Assembly: GCA_023390985.1 (NCBI GenBank)
Contig: JAEWBU010000106.1
Span: 1 to 36,435, forward strand
DNA length: 36,435 nucleotides
DNA from: Pseudomonadota bacterium
GTDB lineage: Bacteria > Pseudomonadota > Gammaproteobacteria > Burkholderiales > Burkholderiaceae_C
Reading direction: 5' to 3'
Position numbers and translations under genes: made by a program. Under the pieces are notes generated by a model. That model ran no database searches, was not told where the DNA came from, and saw only the letters and a program-made list of their open reading frames with translations. Positions 32,613 to 36,435 of this stretch are shown here, in pieces; the stretch's first letter is position 1, and the number at the start of each line of letters is the position of its first letter.

Positions 32613-34407
32613 GACCGAAGCGTGGGATTATAGCGTCCGGCTGAGGACCACTCGCGGGGGTCGTGCCGCGGACCATGGGAGAGGGCCGCTGGTCGAGGTG
32701 GCGGACCAGGGCGTCGAGCACGAAACGCTGGTTGCCCGGGCGCGAGAAGGTGTGGTCCGCGTCGGGCACGTAGGCCATGCGGAAGCCCCGATGGGCCCGC
32801 ATGCGGCTGCCGGCGGGGCCGAAGTGGAACTCGACGTAGTCGCGGCCGTCGTCGTTGTCCGAGACCAGCATCAGCGTGTCGACGCCGCGCCGGCACAGAC
32901 CCTTCATCTTCATCCCCAGCGATTGGTGCCCCTCGCCGCCCAGGCCCAGCGCGCGGCGCAGGCGCGCACCGGCCAGGGCCAGGAAGCGGCCCGCGATCAG
33001 GCGCAGGTTGACGTCGCCGCGCACCAGCTTGCGCCAGGCCTCGGGCCGGAATACCGCGCGGCGGTAGTAGTCGGTGGACTTGGCGTACTGGGTCATCGAG
33101 TTCTGCCAGGTGTCGCCGGCCTGGCCCGGCGTCCACTCCAGCAGGCGCGAGTTCATCAGCACCAGGCCGCCCACGCGCGGCTCGACCAGCGCGGTCTGGA
33201 ACGCCACGTAGGAGCCCGAGCAGATGCCCATCAGAACGAAGTCGCGGCAGCCGCGCGCGGCCAGTGCATCGAGCGCGACGCGCACGTCCTGCGCCGAGGC
33301 CTTGTCGTAGAGGTTGGCCCAGGGCTTGCCCGGCTCCGGCTCGCTGTCGCCGATGCCGGCCAGGTCCAGCCGCAGCACCTGGTAGCCCGCGGCCGCCATC
33401 GTGCGCGCGGCATGCACGTAGAACCGGTGCGGGCCGATGCGGTAGTTGCCGCCCACGTTGAGCAGGACCACGCCGACCTGGCGGTGGGCCGGCGGCGCCG
33501 AGCCGGCCACGGGCTCGGCCAGCACGCCGCAGAGCGTCTCGCGCGGACCCAGGCGCAGCGTGCTCTCGACGACGTCGCCGGTGAGGCGCGCGCGATCGTG
33601 TCGCGGCGCGGCGGTCCGCGGTGCGTCGTGCCGGAATGCGGCGGCCGGCGATTCGGCCAGCCATCCGGTGAGCGACGCCAGCGTCTCGGGCGTGAGCACG
33701 CCTTCCCGCGGCTCGCCGACCATGGCCGCGTAGCCGGGCCAGCGCTCGAAGCGAGTGTCGGCGCCCAGCGCGCGCATCGCTTTCGGCAGCGGGCCTTCGC
33801 CGGGCAGGTCGTCGCGGCCGATGACCAGCACGCGCGCGGCCGGACGCCGCGAGGGGCGCGCGGCGTCCAGAGCTTGCAGCGACTGCAGCGTGTCCGCCGT
33901 GTAGGGCTGGCCGAAGGCGAGCAGCGTGCCGTCCTCCAGCTCCGTGCCGCTGGCGCGCATCTCGCGCGCCAAAGCCCTGCCGCTGGCGCAGGGAGCCCAC
34001 AGCAGCAGGCTGTCCACGCCGCCGAGGCGGGCCGCCGCTTCCACCGCCAGCGTGGCGCCCAGCCGCAGGCCGAACAGCGCGACCTGCGTGGCGCCCGAGC
34101 ACTCGCGCGCCTGCGCCACCGCGGCCTCGATGCCGGCCAGCCAGGCCTCTACGCGCGCGGGCTGCGAATCGTCGCCCGACGAATCGCCCGTGCCGGGAGG
34201 GTCGAAGCGCAGCACGGGGAAGCCTGCCGCGGCGAAGTGGCGCGCGAGCTGGACGTACGTCGGATAGCTGCAGATCGCCTCGTAGCCGATCGGCGGGCAC
34301 ATCACGATGGCCAGGTCGCGACCGGGCTGCGCGGGCGGATGGAACCAGCCGAAGCACCAGCCATCGGCGACATCGAAGGTGAAGGGCGAGGCTTGCGCGG
34401 GATTCAT
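32575..34407 (-). CDS. Tandem alpha/beta-hydrolase (exosortase-associated hydrolase 2 + 1 like)
   Basis: 610 residues with two alpha/beta-hydrolase domains. Domain 1 (about 10-250) has CPPIGYEAICSYPTYVQLAR, PGTGDSSG and VALFGLRLGATLA, where the nucleophile position of the elbow G-x-Nu-x-G is Arg115, so it is probably not catalytic. Domain 2 (about 280-580) has VVLLNVGGNYRIGPHRFYVH, DLAGIGDS and VLMGICSGSYVAF with Cys396 at the nucleophile position, and DADHTFSRPGNQR for the catalytic His. These match, from memory, the paired hydrolases 2 and 1 of exosortase systems, here in one chain. The start overlaps the GH2 stop (ATGA). The stop lies inside tRNA-Thr, so the last 12 or so residues are read from tRNA sequence. 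Natural substrate unknown. Confidence 0.82.
   Translation of the reverse strand: MNPAQASPFTFDVADGWCFGWFHPPAQPGRDLAIVMCPPIGYEAICSYPTYVQLARHFAAAGFPVLRFDPPGTGDSSGDDSQPARVEAWLAGIEAAVAQARECSGATQVALFGLRLGATLAVEAAARLGGVDSLLLWAPCASGRALAREMRASGTELEDGTLLAFGQPYTADTLQSLQALDAARPSRRPAARVLVIGRDDLPGEGPLPKAMRALGADTRFERWPGYAAMVGEPREGVLTPETLASLTGWLAESPAAAFRHDAPRTAAPRHDRARLTGDVVESTLRLGPRETLCGVLAEPVAGSAPPAHRQVGVVLLNVGGNYRIGPHRFYVHAARTMAAAGYQVLRLDLAGIGDSEPEPGKPWANLYDKASAQDVRVALDALAARGCRDFVLMGICSGSYVAFQTALVEPRVGGLVLMNSRLLEWTPGQAGDTWQNSMTQYAKSTDYYRRAVFRPEAWRKLVRGDVNLRLIAGRFLALAGARLRRALGLGGEGHQSLGMKMKGLCRRGVDTLMLVSDNDDGRDYVEFHFGPAGSRMRAHRGFRMAYVPDADHTFSRPGNQRFVLDALVRHLDQRPSPMVRGTTPASGPQPDAIIPRFGRRSSSVGRAAHS
32627..32632 (-). 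promoter_or_regulatory. TATAAT -10 box of tRNA-Thr
   Basis: The minus strand reads TATAAT here, 14 nt before the mature tRNA start at 32612. No good -35 (TTGACA) is seen at 16-18 nt upstream. It lies within the 3' end of the alpha/beta-hydrolase frame. Confidence 0.6.
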
Positions 34408-36435
34408 CGTGGGAGGGAGGACTCCAGGGGAACGGCCATGGAGGTGTTGAGGGCCAGCACCTGGCCGGCGAAGTCGGCGCCCGGGCGCGTGCGGCGCAGG
34501 CGCACCTGCCGCGACGCGCCGGGCGCGAGATGGAAATGCTCATCCTCGGCGTGCCAGCCGGGAACGTCGAAGTGGAGGTCGAGGGCGAGTCGCCGCGTGG
34601 CCAGGGTGACGCTCGCGAGGTCGTTGTCCTGCTCGACGGCTGTCGCTTGCAGGCCGATGTCCACGCCGCGCTGCGCGAGCAGGTCGCCGAGGCCGAGCGG
34701 GAACGAGAAGTTCTCCGCGAGCATGTCGCCCGTTTCGCCGTCGAGCAGCCTTGCCGCGATCACGTCGCAAGCGGGCGGACCGAAGCGGTAGGCGTGGTTC
34801 AGGTCGAGGAAGCGGCCGAGCACCTCGACGCAGGAGACCGTCTCGCCGCCCCGCGGCTGCAGCCGCAGCGCCCGCCGGCCGTCCGCGATGCGCACCTCGC
34901 CGTCGCGCCAGGCGGCCACTTCCAGCACCAGTTCACGGGGCCGCCCGGATTCGTTCACCGCATGCGCCATCACGCCGTTGCCGCCTTCGTCCGTGAGGAA
35001 CACCGCGATCGGCTGCAGCACGCCGCGCAGGCCGTGCCAGCCCGACTTGGGTACGCCCTGGTCGTCCAGCACGCCCCAGCCGGCGCCCGCCCACAGGTCG
35101 CGCAGGAAGAGCAGCAGCGCGCCGCCGCAGTCCGAGCCGGGACGGCGCCATTCGCCGAAAGCGGCCTGCATCGCCTCGCGAGTCGCCAGCCGGCCGAGGG
35201 CGAGATAACGGTCGTGGTCCTGGTGCCGCAGCCGCGAGGGATCGACGCCGAAGAGTCGCTGCACGTAGTGGTCGCGCACGTCGTCGAAGTCCCAGCCGGC
35301 GCCCAGGTCGCGCGGCGAGCGCGATTTCCACTGCGGATGGTGCAGGCGCGCGTCGCGGCCGCCGGGCATCCGGTCCAGCGTGCTCGCGGCCGGCACGTTG
35401 GCGAAGGCCAGGCATTCGGTGGCGAACTTCAGGCCGCTGCGCCGGGCGTCGTCCAGCGGGCGCTCGTACGCGCCGACGCCGTAATACGAGGTCGTGCCCG
35501 AACTCGCGATGTGCGGGAAGGCGCCGCCGTGCGCGCTGGAAGGCCAGTAGGGCAGGGCGGGCGCCTCGATCGCGCACAGCTCGGGAAGGGTCTCGTGGAA
35601 GAAGCGCGGCCGCCACAGCTCGGCGGGCGCGCCCCACATCGCGGCCTGCTGCTCGACCTCGCTGTTGCCGCACAGCACCGCGATGCAGGCGTGGTGCGAG
35701 AGCCGGTGCAACTGCCGGCGCGCTTCCTCGGACGCCGAAGCGGCGAAGGCGGCATCGTCCAGCGGGTAGTCCATGCTGGCGAACATGAAGTCCTGCCAGA
35801 CCAGCACGCCCAGCTCGTCGCAGGCGTCGTAGAAATGGTCTTCCTCGTAGACCATCGTGCCGGCCACGCGCAGCATGTTCATGCCGGCGTCGCGGGCCTG
35901 GCGCACGGCTTCGCGGCACTGCCCGGGTGAGGAGCGCAGGCCCACCGGATCGAGCGGCGTCCAGCCGGCGCCGCGGCAGAAGACGCGTTCGCCGTTCACC
36001 TTGAGCGCGAAGCCGTCGTTCGCGGTGTCGACCTCGACGGTGCGAAAGCCGACGTGGCCCAGCGCGATGCTCCGCTTCGAGCCGTCACGCGACTGCACGC
36101 GCAGAGAAGCTTCATAGAGCGCCGGCTCGCCGTGCGTGTGCGGCCACCACAGTTCGGGGCGGCTGATCTCTAGCTGCGCGAAAGGACCCGACAGCGGCGC
36201 GCGCCAGTGGTGGCCATTGCGCTCCAGCACGAACTCGGCGGATTCCACCTGGCGCTGCCAGGCTTGCGGCGCATGGAACGACAGCCGGACGCGACCCGCG
36301 TTGCCGACCACCTCGGCCTGGAGTCGCCAATCGATGGAGGCCTCGAGCGCATCCGCGCACCACACATCGCGCCACGGCCCGACGACCGCCGCCGGCGGCG
36401 ACCAGCCCGGCGTGCGGCCGAGCAGGGTGGTGCGC
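34404..36435 (-). CDS. GH2-family beta-mannosidase-like glycoside hydrolase (5' end outside window)
   Basis: The frame is open to the right window edge; at least 677 residues are seen, and the start lies outside. The visible N-part (PGWSPPAAVVGPWRDVWCAD) matches the sugar-binding domain of GH2 enzymes. A beta-sandwich follows, then the catalytic barrel: CRGAGWTPLDPVGLRSSPGQ, MNMLRVAGTMVYEEDHFYD, VLCGNSEVEQQ (acid/base Glu in an N-S-E context) and GLKFATECLAFANVPA (candidate nucleophile Glu). This layout is that of beta-mannosidase-type GH2 proteins. No export signal can be judged. It is coupled to the hydrolase by an ATGA overlap. Action on mannose-containing glycans is inferred. Confidence 0.85.
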   Translation of the reverse strand, partial: RTTLLGRTPGWSPPAAVVGPWRDVWCADALEASIDWRLQAEVVGNAGRVRLSFHAPQAWQRQVESAEFVLERNGHHWRAPLSGPFAQLEISRPELWWPHTHGEPALYEASLRVQSRDGSKRSIALGHVGFRTVEVDTANDGFALKVNGERVFCRGAGWTPLDPVGLRSSPGQCREAVRQARDAGMNMLRVAGTMVYEEDHFYDACDELGVLVWQDFMFASMDYPLDDAAFAASASEEARRQLHRLSHHACIAVLCGNSEVEQQAAMWGAPAELWRPRFFHETLPELCAIEAPALPYWPSSAHGGAFPHIASSGTTSYYGVGAYERPLDDARRSGLKFATECLAFANVPAASTLDRMPGGRDARLHHPQWKSRSPRDLGAGWDFDDVRDHYVQRLFGVDPSRLRHQDHDRYLALGRLATREAMQAAFGEWRRPGSDCGGALLLFLRDLWAGAGWGVLDDQGVPKSGWHGLRGVLQPIAVFLTDEGGNGVMAHAVNESGRPRELVLEVAAWRDGEVRIADGRRALRLQPRGGETVSCVEVLGRFLDLNHAYRFGPPACDVIAARLLDGETGDMLAENFSFPLGLGDLLAQRGVDIGLQATAVEQDNDLASVTLATRRLALDLHFDVPGWHAEDEHFHLAPGASRQVRLRRTRPGADFAGQVLALNTSMAVPLESSLPR

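Noticed and set aside
32698..34791. Long plus-strand open frame of 697 codons
   Set aside because: It is antisense to the tandem hydrolase and GH2 genes, which have clear domains. Long antisense frames are expected at this GC content.
34530..35930. Plus-strand frame of 466 codons
   Set aside because: Antisense shadow of the GH2 gene; composition rich in Arg, Ala and His without domain signals.
1..36435. CRISPR arrays, insertion sequences, integrases, rRNA
   Set aside because: No direct-repeat array, transposase-like frame with terminal inverted repeats, or rRNA sequence was seen.

Overview
The window looks like chromosomal DNA of a high-GC betaproteobacterium, probably order Burkholderiales (a Ramlibacter/Variovorax-like comamonad would fit). 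This rests on the GC-rich codon use, the EpsA-type LuxR regulators, the exosortase/EpsI fusion and the VanZ, DUF535 and WecG set. No rRNA, plasmid, phage, IS or CRISPR signature is visible. Genus-level placement is inference.

Most of the window (about 1-31.7 kb) is one large exopolysaccharide (EPS) locus tied to an exosortase sorting system. At the left, two homologous EpsA-like LuxR regulators diverge (1-396, 651-1454), followed by two GT2 glycosyltransferases and a third LuxR-type regulator (1495-4552). A coupled pair, cNMP-binding protein plus WecG/TagA glycosyltransferase (4647-5896), diverges from an XrtD-type exosortase fused to EpsI (6265-7872). Next come a large exported G8-domain protein resembling the CEMIP/TMEM2 family and a coupled small membrane protein (7925-11100). 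Then follow a CysE-like acetyltransferase, a DUF535 protein, an O-antigen-ligase/polymerase-type protein, an exported glycosidase-like protein and a Wzx-like flippase (11117-17613). Three more glycosyltransferases and a methyltransferase fill 17656-21707.

The segment 21731-26678 is a tightly overlapping five-gene minus-strand operon: sugar aminotransferase, polyprenyl-phosphate GT2, WxcM-type acetyltransferase/isomerase fusion, GT39-like membrane transferase and GtrA flippase. Together they look like a module that makes a dTDP-3-acetamido-3,6-dideoxyhexose, loads it on a lipid carrier, flips it and attaches it. A small membrane ORF, ManC/AlgA-type GDP-mannose synthesis, VanZ and an acyltransferase-3 protein follow (26749-30648). 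At 31025-31720 lies a single VPLPA-CTERM protein, the expected kind of substrate for the XrtD exosortase 23 kb upstream.

From about 29.1 to 32.5 kb coding density and GC fall and gene remnants seem likely. A rho-independent terminator and tRNA-Thr(CGU) close this zone. Beyond it, in very GC-rich DNA, are a tandem alpha/beta-hydrolase whose reading frame runs into the tRNA gene, and a translationally coupled GH2 beta-mannosidase-like gene cut by the window end.

In outline, cytoplasmic enzymes make and assemble mannose- and amino-deoxy-sugar-containing repeat units. Flippase, polymerase and GtrA/GT39 functions act at the membrane. Exported glycosidase-like and G8 proteins may trim the polymer, and the exosortase processes a surface protein that may work with it. 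The priming transferase, the export proteins (Wza/Wzc type) and RmlA/RmlB are not in this window.
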